Below, piece after piece: positions 6,471 through 12,494 of a stretch of 14,485 nt of DNA (its first letter is position 1; each line of letters opens with the position of its first letter). The translations under genes and the position numbers were made by a program. The stretch comes from an uncultured Prevotella sp. (GTDB taxonomy: Bacteria > Bacteroidota > Bacteroidia > Bacteroidales > Bacteroidaceae), in NCBI GenBank assembly GCA_902477645.1, contig CABSIA010000072.1:1-14485 (forward strand), written 5' to 3'. The notes below the pieces were generated by a model that worked only from the letters and a program-made list of their open reading frames with translations, made no database searches and was not told the DNA's origin.

Positions 6471-6544
6471 TGACTCCGACAGGATTCAAACCTGTAACCT
6501 TCTGATCCGTAGTCAGATGCTCTATTCAGTTGAGCTACGGAGCC
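6471..6544 (-). tRNA. tRNA-Arg(ACG), promoter-proximal copy
   Basis: This is an identical 74-nt duplicate of the tRNA at 6365-6438, separated by a 32-bp spacer. The duplication also shares TGTG just beyond the 3' end of each copy. Both are probably cut from one precursor that starts near 6558 and ends at the terminator at 6327-6361. Confidence 0.96.
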
Positions 6545-6564
6545 ATATTTCTTATTTGCGGGTG

Positions 6565-6596
6565 CAAAGGTAGCGATAAAATCTGAACTAACCAAA
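6565..6596 (-). promoter_or_regulatory. Promoter of the tandem tRNA-Arg genes
   Basis: On the minus strand TTTG (6596-6593) is followed by 20 bases and TACCTTTG (6572-6565), the Bacteroidetes housekeeping form. It lies about 21 bp upstream of the first tRNA. The spacer and the first bases of the -7 element fall inside a perfect palindrome. Confidence 0.72.
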
Positions 6597-6612
6597 TTTT
6601 ATCGCTACTTTT
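6566..6612. terminator. Long hairpin downstream of htpG, overlapping the tRNA promoter
   Basis: GTAGCGATAAAAT (6570-6582) and ATTTTATCGCTAC (6596-6608) are perfect 13-bp inverted arms with a 13-base loop. On the plus strand the stem extends to 17 pairs through one G-U pair and three A-T pairs and is followed by T residues, so the better terminator orientation is plus. On the minus strand it lies 25 bp after the htpG stop but is followed by CCTTTGC, a weak T tract. It may end or protect the htpG mRNA. Confidence 0.55.
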
Positions 6613-6636
6613 TGCTGAAATATTGGAAAAAAGTTG

Positions 6637-8694
6637 TTATTTTCCTATAATTTCCACACTTCTCTTCAGGAAAGCGTCCAATGCGGCGCCTTTCAGCATG
6701 CCGTTTTGAAGCAGTGCGAGATCGATGAGCTGATGTACAACTTTGTTGTCCTTGGCGTAGTCGGCGATAATGCCGTTGCGCTTCTCTTTCTGCTCATTTA
6801 TTGACTTTTGTGTGTTCTGCAAGTCGTCTTTCTCCTGCTGTGTCACCTCCTCAGGTTTTTTGCCGTCCTGTGTCTGGCGTAGGGCAGCGCTTCGCGCCTC
6901 GAGTCCCTTAATCTCGCTGTCTATAGGTTTCAGCGCATCGCCGCAAGCGTTGGCTGTGTCTTCGATTACTTTCTTTATGAGCGGATGCTCGCTGTTGAGT
7001 ACGAGGTTGTAGCTGTCGGGCATTTGCTGGTAGAAGCTCATGCCTGGCTGGAACTGGCTCATCTCTTTCATTCGGCGCATGTATTCGCTCTGTGTGATAA
7101 CGACAGGCTGCGCATTTTCTCCCAGAGCCTCAATGCTGACCATAAATTCGGCCTTGTCGAGTTTTGGCATCTGCGATTTGAACACTTGTGTCATATTGTC
7201 ACGCTGGTCTGCTGACAATTCGTCTTTCTTTGCGTCGTCCTTAACGATGAGGTGGTCTACGATGTCGGCGTCAACACGTGTGAAACGTGATTTCTCAAGT
7301 TTTTGCTCAAGCATAGAGATCATCGGGGCATCGAGTTGTCCGTCGAAAAGCAGAACGCTGTATCCCTTAGCCTTGGCGTTCTCGATATATGAGTACTGGT
7401 CTTCAGTGTTGTTTGCATAGAGATAGACGAGGTTCCCCTCCTTGTCGGTCTGGTTGTCCTTGATGAGAGTCTTATACTCTTCGTATGTGAAGTGCTTGCC
7501 CTCAGTGTCTTTCAGCAGTGCGAAGTCCTTGGCTCGGTCGTAGAAGTCATCCTGTGAGAGCATTCCGTAGTTTATGAAAATCTTCAGGTTGTCCCATTTC
7601 TCCTCGTATGCCTTTCGGTCTTCTTTGAACAGGCTTGAGAGTCGGTCGGCAACTTTTTTTGTTATGTATGTAGATATTTTCTTCACGTTGGCATCACTCT
7701 GCAGATAGCTTCGGCTAACGTTGAGCGGAATGTCTGGTGAGTCGATTACGCCATGCAGCAGTGTGAGGAAGTCGGGAACAATGCCCTCAACCTGGTCTGT
7801 TACGAACACCTGGTTGCAGTAGAGCTGGATTTTATTGCGCTGCAGGTCGATGTTGTTTTTGATACGCGGGAAGTAGAGAATGCCAGTGAGGTTGAACGGA
7901 TAGTCAACATTCAGGTGAATCCAGAACAATGGCTCGTCCTGCATTGGGTACAGCGTGTTGTAGAAATTCTTGTAGTCCTCGTCTTTCAGGCTGCTTGGAG
8001 TTTTTGTCCAAAGTGGCTCTACACTGTTGATGATGTTGTCGTCTTTGGTCTCAACCTGTTTGCCGTCTTTCCATTCGGTTTTTTTGCCGAGTGCCACAGG
8101 TACAGGCAAGAATTTGCAGTATTTGTTCAGAAGGGTCTCTATGCGGGTTTTCTCAAGAAATTCCTTGCAGTCGTCATCGATGTAAAGTATTATGTCGGAG
8201 CCTCTATCTGTCTTGTCGGTCTCCTCCATTTCGTACGAGGGGCTTCCGTCGCAGCTCCATTTCATAGCCTGTGCGCCATCCTTGTAGCTCTTTGTGACGA
8301 TTTCAACTTTCTTGCTCACCATGAAGGCTGAGTAGAAACCGAGTCCGAAATGCCCGATGATTGAGTTTGCTGTGTCTTTGTATTTCTCGAGAAAATCGTT
8401 TACGCCCGAGAAAGCTATCTGGTTGATATATTTGTCGATTTCCTCGGCTGTCATTCCTATTCCGTGATCGCTGATGGTCAGAGTGCCGTTTTCTTTGTCA
8501 ACCTTTACCTGGATAGTGATGTCACCCATTTCGCCTTTAAAATCACCCTGTGCGGCAAGTGTTTTCAGTTTTTGTGTGGCATCAACGGCGTTTGAGACCA
8601 TTTCGCGGAGAAATATCTCGTGGTCAGAATAGAGGAATTTTTTGATGACGGGGAAAATGTTTTCTGTAGTAACCCCGATATTACCTTTTGTCAT
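6637..8694 (-). CDS. htpG: HtpG, Hsp90-family chaperone
   Basis: HtpG is the bacterial Hsp90, a cytoplasmic ATP-dependent homodimeric chaperone. The product has 685 aa. The GHKL ATP-binding domain (1 to about 215) shows Glu31 and Asn35 in LREMVSNAVDA, DHGIGM at 76-81 and the lid glycines GHFGLGF at 114-120. The middle domain (about 225-480) includes the NVSRSYLQSD segment. The C-terminal dimerisation domain ends in LKRSVEIIGK, without MEEVD as expected for bacteria. It is about 60 aa longer than E. coli HtpG, mostly because of a charged, Gln/Lys-rich helical insert near residues 599-642. The start at 8694 gives the expected family N-terminus. It is transcribed alone from a sigma-54-like promoter 52 bp upstream. 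A strong terminator just above that promoter insulates it. Confidence 0.98.
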   Translation of the reverse strand: MTKGNIGVTTENIFPVIKKFLYSDHEIFLREMVSNAVDATQKLKTLAAQGDFKGEMGDITIQVKVDKENGTLTISDHGIGMTAEEIDKYINQIAFSGVNDFLEKYKDTANSIIGHFGLGFYSAFMVSKKVEIVTKSYKDGAQAMKWSCDGSPSYEMEETDKTDRGSDIILYIDDDCKEFLEKTRIETLLNKYCKFLPVPVALGKKTEWKDGKQVETKDDNIINSVEPLWTKTPSSLKDEDYKNFYNTLYPMQDEPLFWIHLNVDYPFNLTGILYFPRIKNNIDLQRNKIQLYCNQVFVTDQVEGIVPDFLTLLHGVIDSPDIPLNVSRSYLQSDANVKKISTYITKKVADRLSSLFKEDRKAYEEKWDNLKIFINYGMLSQDDFYDRAKDFALLKDTEGKHFTYEEYKTLIKDNQTDKEGNLVYLYANNTEDQYSYIENAKAKGYSVLLFDGQLDAPMISMLEQKLEKSRFTRVDADIVDHLIVKDDAKKDELSADQRDNMTQVFKSQMPKLDKAEFMVSIEALGENAQPVVITQSEYMRRMKEMSQFQPGMSFYQQMPDSYNLVLNSEHPLIKKVIEDTANACGDALKPIDSEIKGLEARSAALRQTQDGKKPEEVTQQEKDDLQNTQKSINEQKEKRNGIIADYAKDNKVVHQLIDLALLQNGMLKGAALDAFLKRSVEIIGK

Positions 8695-8744
8695 AGTTGT
8701 TTATTTTAAGAATATTATGTTTTTAATTTTTACATGCAGTTGAA

Positions 8745-8760
8745 TGCAAATAGCGTGCCA
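8745..8760 (-). promoter_or_regulatory. Sigma-54 (-24/-12) promoter of htpG
   Basis: The minus strand reads TGGCACGCTATTTGCA, matching every fixed position of the RpoN consensus TGGCAC-N5-TTGCA. GG is at 8759-8758 and GC at 8747-8746. Transcription would start near 8734 and give an A/T-rich leader of about 40 nt. No TAnnTTTG element exists between here and the htpG ATG. The inner 14 bases are identical to the grpE promoter. Confidence 0.78.
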
Positions 8761-8774
8761 TTTTTGGTTGTGTG

Positions 8775-8814
8775 AAATAAAAAATCCGGCAACTGCTCAC
8801 GCAGGCACCGGATT
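8775..8814 (-). terminator. Intrinsic terminator upstream of htpG
   Basis: On the minus strand the arms AATCCGG (8814-8808) and CCGGATT (8789-8783) are extended inward by U-G and G-U pairs, one mismatch and CTGC/GCAG closing a GTGA (GNRA-type) loop. Six T, one A and three T follow. The wobble pairs form only in the minus-strand RNA, so the element acts on transcripts heading toward htpG. It ends about 15 bp before the htpG -24 box. Confidence 0.85.
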
Positions 8815-9092
8815 GGTGATAATAAAGTCTTGATATAAATGTGTATTTCACTTTTGTGTCAAGATTAAGCACTGAGTAGGTAAAACTAATAATGTGTTGT
8901 AGGGAAAATTAATATAGTTTAATAATCATCTTTTCATTTGTTTTTATAGTGTCTGTCATATAAAATGGCTGACATTGATATTATGCGATTTTATTTGCGT
9001 CTGTTTCTTTATTTTATCATAGCAAATGTGCCGATTTTGTCACTAAGAGGTGTGTTTCTAGGACTGACACGGATATTTGTTTTCTTTATCGC
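8779..9092 (-). ncRNA. Candidate small RNA upstream of htpG
   Basis: A housekeeping promoter at 9097-9129 and a strong terminator at 8775-8814, both on the minus strand, bound a region of about 310 nt without a significant open frame (the longest ATG frame is 16 codons, 8909-8959). Internal hairpins are possible, for example TGTCA/TGACA and AATCTTGA/TCAAGACT. I do not recognise it as 6S RNA, tmRNA, RNase P or SRP RNA. It could instead be the far 3' end of the zinc-ribbon transcript. Both ends are predictions. Confidence 0.42.
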
Positions 9093-9096
9093 ATTG

Positions 9097-9129
9097 CAAA
9101 GATATGAAAAAATATTGAATATTCGCCAA
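9097..9129 (-). promoter_or_regulatory. Promoter for the candidate small RNA
   Basis: TATCTTTG (9104-9097 on the minus strand) matches the TAnnTTTG -7 element exactly. TTGG (9129-9126) lies 21 bases upstream as an imperfect -33 box. It is the only such element on this strand in the gap and points at the terminator near 8800. Confidence 0.5.
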
Positions 9130-9197
9130 TAATCTTGGTGTTTTATGATAGATTAACAGTTAATGCGGTTCTGTAAAAAAAATAAAATGCCGCATAG

Positions 9198-9303
9198 TAC
9201 ATAAGCCATCGCTACCGCTTGCGATGACTAATGCAGCCGCTTGCAATAGCCCGTGCAAGCGGCTGCATTTTTTAGCGGTATGTGAAACTGTTTTTTAGAT
9301 TTT
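9198..9303. repeat. Dispersed hairpin repeat, copy B
   Basis: This segment is colinear with 4521-4629. It has a perfect 16-bp inverted repeat, AATGCAGCCGCTTGCA (9230-9245) and TGCAAGCGGCTGCATT (9254-9269), with an 8-base loop, followed by a T-run on the plus strand. Copy A keeps its first hairpin perfect; this copy keeps its second, and its first is imperfect (AGCCATCGC against GCGATGACT). The right end, TTAGATTTT, is eight bases from the stop codon of the zinc-ribbon gene. It could act in mRNA 3'-end formation there, although the T-run lies on the wrong side for that minus-strand gene. Confidence 0.75.
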
Positions 9304-9311
9304 AAAAGTAA

Positions 9312-10445
9312 TTACTCCAGAATCTTCACCATGTTCATTGAGGATATCTTGCCCTCAGGACCGACAACGGCCTTTATGTTATATTTGGCAGATGTTTCTT
9401 TGTTTGGGTCGCTGCGCTCGATATCCTGTGTGGCTGTAAACATTACGGTGTATTCGAACTGCCCGCCTCCGCCCTCTTTTTTCTCGAGTTTCCAGTCGTG
9501 AGTCAGCCGCCAGTTCATGTTCGTGATGTCTTCCTTGTAGATTTTGTGCATAAAAGTTATGACATCATTTTTTGTGGCATCTGTTTTACCGAGGAACGAG
9601 GATAGGAAAGAGTTTACGGTGCTTGCCAGTCCGTCCTCGTTTTTAGAGTTTATGCTCTGGAAGAAATGTCTGAACAGCAATGCGATGTTGTCTTTCTCCT
9701 CGGGTTGTACGGTCTTTGTATTCAGCTCGTTTAATGCCTCTTTGCATTCATCGGCATGCTCGCCCGATGCGTGCTCGTCTATGTATAAGCGGTATGCCTC
9801 TATGGTGTTGGCTGCTGTTGCGGCGGCCCAGTCAATGGAGTCAATCTTGTGTATGGCCTCTCCTTTTTTGGGGCTGTCAGGATGATTGCCGATATACTCC
9901 TCGAGCACAGTCTTCGAGCCACTTGCCACAGCATTGTTCCATTCCTCGTCATTTTTTTGCAGCATATCAATTCTTGCCGTCACTGAGTCTTTTTCTGCCT
10001 GTGGCGCATCCTTGTAGTTGTTGAGAAAATTTTGAAGAAGTATCGGGTCGTCGCTGCTCATCGCAATGCGGTATGCCTCCTTTTGTTTCTCGTTCTCTGC
10101 GTTTCTGTAGAAGTAATAGCATCCGCCGCAAATAGCGAGCGAGATTACGAAAGCGGCTATTCTCAGAGATTTGTTTTTCTTCGGTCTGTTACCGCCGTCC
10201 GGTGTGCCTGCCGCAGCAGTCTGTTGTTGTACAGACGTGGTTGTGGCTGGTGTTTGTTGTACTGTTGTTTGTTGTGGTGTGTTAGCCGCATTGCAGTTTG
10301 GGCAGCGGTCTTTGTCGTTGAAGTAAACATTGCCACATTGCTTACATTTTGTAATCTTTCCGGAAATCTCCACGCCACAGGATGGGCATATTGGTGCCCT
10401 GTCGCTTATTTGGTGACCGCATTCCGGACATCTAATTATAGCCAT
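9312..10445 (-). CDS. Double zinc-ribbon, single-pass membrane protein with a C-terminal NTF2-like domain
   Basis: The product has 377 aa. Four CxxC pairs form two zinc ribbons: Cys6/9 with Cys20/23 and Cys34/37 with Cys48/51. A Gln/Thr-rich linker (about 56-85) and a basic KKNK lead into one transmembrane helix (about 94-113). The orientation should be ribbons in the cytoplasm and the rest in the periplasm. Residues 117-255 contain three loosely repeated helical units with the pattern LxxYI..HP.S...E, like short TPR- or Sel1-type repeats. The last 120 residues (LFRHFFQSINSKNEDGL onward) look like an NTF2/SnoaL-type alpha-beta domain. No catalytic motif is visible and the function is unknown; this layout suggests a sensor or scaffold across the inner membrane. 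The muramidase gene lies 106 bp upstream on the same strand. Confidence 0.75.
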   Translation of the reverse strand: MAIIRCPECGHQISDRAPICPSCGVEISGKITKCKQCGNVYFNDKDRCPNCNAANTPQQTTVQQTPATTTSVQQQTAAAGTPDGGNRPKKNKSLRIAAFVISLAICGGCYYFYRNAENEKQKEAYRIAMSSDDPILLQNFLNNYKDAPQAEKDSVTARIDMLQKNDEEWNNAVASGSKTVLEEYIGNHPDSPKKGEAIHKIDSIDWAAATAANTIEAYRLYIDEHASGEHADECKEALNELNTKTVQPEEKDNIALLFRHFFQSINSKNEDGLASTVNSFLSSFLGKTDATKNDVITFMHKIYKEDITNMNWRLTHDWKLEKKEGGGGQFEYTVMFTATQDIERSDPNKETSAKYNIKAVVGPEGKISSMNMVKILE

Positions 10446-10462
10446 AATGATATTTATTTATA

Positions 10463-10544
10463 GCCCCCTGCCCCCGGCGGGGGAGTTATTTATTATTTTA
10501 AGTTGTTATTTATTTGAGCCACTCTCCACAGGGGGCAGGGTGGC
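10463..10544. repeat. GC-rich inverted repeat pair between the muramidase and zinc-ribbon genes
   Basis: A C5-GGC-G5 hairpin unit (10463-10487) and a related unit (10520-10544) lie in opposite orientation around an AT-rich centre with two GTTATTTATT copies. The reverse complement of the right unit begins GCCACCCTGCCCCC, close to GCCCCCTGCCCCC on the left. The GC content contrasts sharply with the neighbouring intergenic DNA. It could be a small palindromic repeat element or could attenuate transcription from the muramidase gene into the next one. Confidence 0.55.
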
Positions 10545-10551
10545 CTGGTTT

Positions 10552-11244
10552 TCATTTATGCCGGAATCTTATCTCCCGGAGTTTGTGGTCGCCCATGAAC
10601 CTGCTTTTGTCCACGTGCCCCCTTATTCCTTTCATTTTTCCTTTTGCGGTATATTGCCACAATACGAAGTCGAGATCGTCTTTTAGAATTGGCTCGCGCT
10701 TGGTGTATTGTGCTATCATCACTTTGTATTCGTGCAGTGTGCCGAGCAGATAATGGTCATAAAAATTGGCGCCCGTGTAGATGAGTGGTTTCTGTTTGTA
10801 TGCTTTTTCCATAAGGTCGAGGAACTTGAACAGCGAGTCGCGGAAAGCCTCGGTGTCCATACCGCTCTTCACCTCTACGTCGACCATGGGCAACAGGTCT
10901 TGGTCGCCAGGTCTGCATTGAGCCATAAAATTCTGTAACTGGATTTCCTGTGGTATCCGCGGGCGGTAGAAATGATATGAGCCGACCTTAAGCCCGTGCT
11001 GGTGTGCCATATCTATGTTCTGTTTATATTTTTTGTCTATATTGTCTCCGCCCTCAGTAGCTTTCAGGTAGACGTAAGCCATTTTTGAGTTCTCGCCTAC
11101 AGTCTCCCAAAACACGTCGCCTTGATAGTGGCTGATGTCTATGCCGTGAATGTGCGAGCAAGTGTCTTCGCATTCATAAAAATCTTGTGCGGTGGCGTTC
11201 ATAGCCAGCAATATGCAGAAAAATGATGATATTATCCGTTTCAT
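10552..11244 (-). CDS. Exported GH25 muramidase (lysozyme)
   Basis: The product has 230 aa counted from the ATG at 11244. A longer frame from 11283 would add 13 residues ahead of a good signal peptide and would place the promoter inside the gene, so I reject it. Residues 1-20 are the signal peptide, cleaved after TAQ. The GH25 domain fills the rest: HGIDISHYQG (33-42, Asp36), YLKATEG (59-65, Glu64), the catalytic pair Asp122/Glu124 in MVDVE, LIYTGANFY in the middle and LWQYT near the end. The family hydrolyses the MurNAc-GlcNAc bond of peptidoglycan. The cell's own wall or that of competitors are both possible targets. The mRNA start is predicted at the start codon itself. Confidence 0.92.
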   Translation of the reverse strand: MKRIISSFFCILLAMNATAQDFYECEDTCSHIHGIDISHYQGDVFWETVGENSKMAYVYLKATEGGDNIDKKYKQNIDMAHQHGLKVGSYHFYRPRIPQEIQLQNFMAQCRPGDQDLLPMVDVEVKSGMDTEAFRDSLFKFLDLMEKAYKQKPLIYTGANFYDHYLLGTLHEYKVMIAQYTKREPILKDDLDFVLWQYTAKGKMKGIRGHVDKSRFMGDHKLREIRFRHK

Positions 11245-11248
11245 GTTG

Positions 11249-11279
11249 CAAAGGTACTGCAAACGGGCGGAATAACAAA
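11249..11279 (-). promoter_or_regulatory. Promoter of the muramidase gene, giving a leaderless mRNA
   Basis: TTTG (11279-11276), 19 bases, TACCTTTG (11256-11249) on the minus strand is an exact Bacteroidetes promoter. Only four bases separate the -7 element from the ATG at 11244, so transcription would begin at or within a base or two of the start codon. Confidence 0.7.
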
Positions 11280-11424
11280 ACAAATGCGGAGTTTTGTTTT
11301 TTTATTCCCGTGTGCGGCATGCATTTGCAGGGGCGGCCGGTACAAATCTTTGAGATATACAGTATAATGACAGATTCTCACATAAATTTCTTACACCCAC
11401 GAGTATAAAATCATTTATATTCTC

Positions 11425-11455
11425 TTCGTCCAATCGAATTTTTGTCTTAACTTTG
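11425..11455 (+). promoter_or_regulatory. Promoter of the YitT-family gene
   Basis: TAACTTTG at 11448-11455 is an exact -7 element. TTCG at 11425-11428, 19 bases upstream, is a one-mismatch -33 box. The leader would be about 55 nt, A-rich and without a Shine-Dalgarno. Confidence 0.65.
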
Positions 11456-11516
11456 CAGATGGAAAAATATTTTTGCCATTGTCAGTCTGACAAATAAATT
11501 AAAAACACAAAATACG

Positions 11517-12410
11517 ATGAACAAAATCATAGATGCCAAGAAGGTTAAGATTAACCTGGCACCGCAGTACAAAGACCTTTTTTTCATTACGATAGGTATT
11601 CTGATGTACTCGTTCGGCTATACCGCATTCATTCTGCCCGAGCGTGTTGTGATGGGCGGTGTGGCTGGTATATCCGCATTGCTTTTTTATGCGTTCAGGC
11701 TTCCGCCTGGCGTAATGATGTGGGTGCTTAATGTGACAATGCTCATCATAGCCTATAAGGGACTGAGCAAGCAGTTTGTGGTGCGTACCATCATTGGTGT
11801 CTCTATCATGTCAGTCATAGTAGGAGCGCTGCAGCCGTTCTTCGCCCAGCATCCGATTATCACGCCTGGTGAGGACAAATTCATGCACGTGCTCATTGGC
11901 GGCGCGCTTGGCGGTGCGGGACTGGGAATAGTGTTTTCTCACAACGGCTCTACGGGCGGTACCGACATCATTGTGGCACTATTGAACAAATTCACGCGCA
12001 TGAGCTTCGGGCGTGGCATGCAGGTGTGTGACATCTGTATCATATCTTCTTCATATCTGCTTTTCCGCAGTTTTGAGACCATAGTCTACGGTGTGGTGTT
12101 TACGCTGATAGCAAGTTTTGTCTGTGACTACGTAATCAACGGTACCAGACAGACTGTGCAGTTCATTATTATTTCTAAGAAATACGACGAGATTGCCGAT
12201 ACCATAAACCACAGCGTCAACCGTGGCGTGACTCTCATAAATGGTACGGGATGGTATTCGAAAAGCGATGTGCGGATACTCATCGTGCTTGCCCGAAAAT
12301 ATGAGTCGCAGGAGGTTTTCAATCTTATAAAGCGCATCGATCCGTTGGCGATGATCTCGCAGTCGTTCTGCCAAGGTGTTTTCGGTGAGGGATTTGACAA
12401 AATCAGGTAA
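11517..12410 (+). CDS. YitT-family integral membrane protein with C-terminal DUF2179 domain
   Basis: The product has 297 aa. Residues 20-206 contain five to seven hydrophobic helices (about 20-40, 44-60, 66-80, 89-109, 122-141, 169-183, 187-206), with the family motif GSTGGTDI at 144-151. The cytoplasmic C-terminal domain (about 212-297) is DUF2179, with the RGVTLINGTGWYS segment (236-248) and the ending FCQGVFGEGF. Domain order and length agree with the YitT family. The substrate of these proteins is not established, so I assign no transport role. It is divergent from the muramidase gene and stands alone, ending at a terminator shared with the convergent GH2 gene. Confidence 0.92.
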   Translation: MNKIIDAKKVKINLAPQYKDLFFITIGILMYSFGYTAFILPERVVMGGVAGISALLFYAFRLPPGVMMWVLNVTMLIIAYKGLSKQFVVRTIIGVSIMSVIVGALQPFFAQHPIITPGEDKFMHVLIGGALGGAGLGIVFSHNGSTGGTDIIVALLNKFTRMSFGRGMQVCDICIISSSYLLFRSFETIVYGVVFTLIASFVCDYVINGTRQTVQFIIISKKYDEIADTINHSVNRGVTLINGTGWYSKSDVRILIVLARKYESQEVFNLIKRIDPLAMISQSFCQGVFGEGFDKIR

Positions 12411-12431
12411 AGTTCTATTTATCTCAAGTTA

Positions 12432-12472
12432 AATGCCCTGATAGCGAGAGTGCTGTCAGGGCATTGTTTTTT
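12432..12472 (+). terminator. Terminator of the YitT-family gene
   Basis: AATGCCCTGATAGC (12432-12445) and GCTGTCAGGGCATT (12452-12465) form a 14-bp stem with one wobble pair that exists only in the plus-strand RNA. GTTTTTT follows. The 6-base loop is GAGAGT. On the opposite strand it may also serve the GH2 gene, with a shorter T tract. Confidence 0.88.
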
Positions 12473-12494
12473 ATGACTGTTTGTCCATAAGCCA

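Larger units (their letters stand above)
8695..9311. other. Non-coding region between htpG and the zinc-ribbon gene
   Basis: This 617-bp gap has no credible protein gene. From left to right it holds the htpG leader and -24/-12 promoter, a strong minus-strand terminator, a candidate small-RNA unit with its promoter, and the second copy of the hairpin repeat that abuts the stop codon of the gene at 9312. Confidence 0.75.

Noticed and set aside
6365..6544. Tandem tRNA duplication as an integrase attachment site
   Set aside because: The direct repeats are explained by two complete tRNA genes; there is no integrase or other mobile gene on either side.
8909..8959. A 16-codon minus-strand frame inside the candidate small RNA
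   Set aside because: It is short, has no ribosome-binding signal, and frames of this size are expected by chance in AT-rich DNA.
11245..11283. N-terminal extension of the muramidase from the ATG at 11283
   Set aside because: It would put 13 residues before a normal signal peptide and place the start upstream of an exact promoter.
11274..11298. AACAAAAC/GTTTTGTT followed by T as a plus-strand terminator
   Set aside because: The stem is nearly all A-T, no plus-strand gene precedes it, and its left arm is the -33 box of the muramidase promoter.
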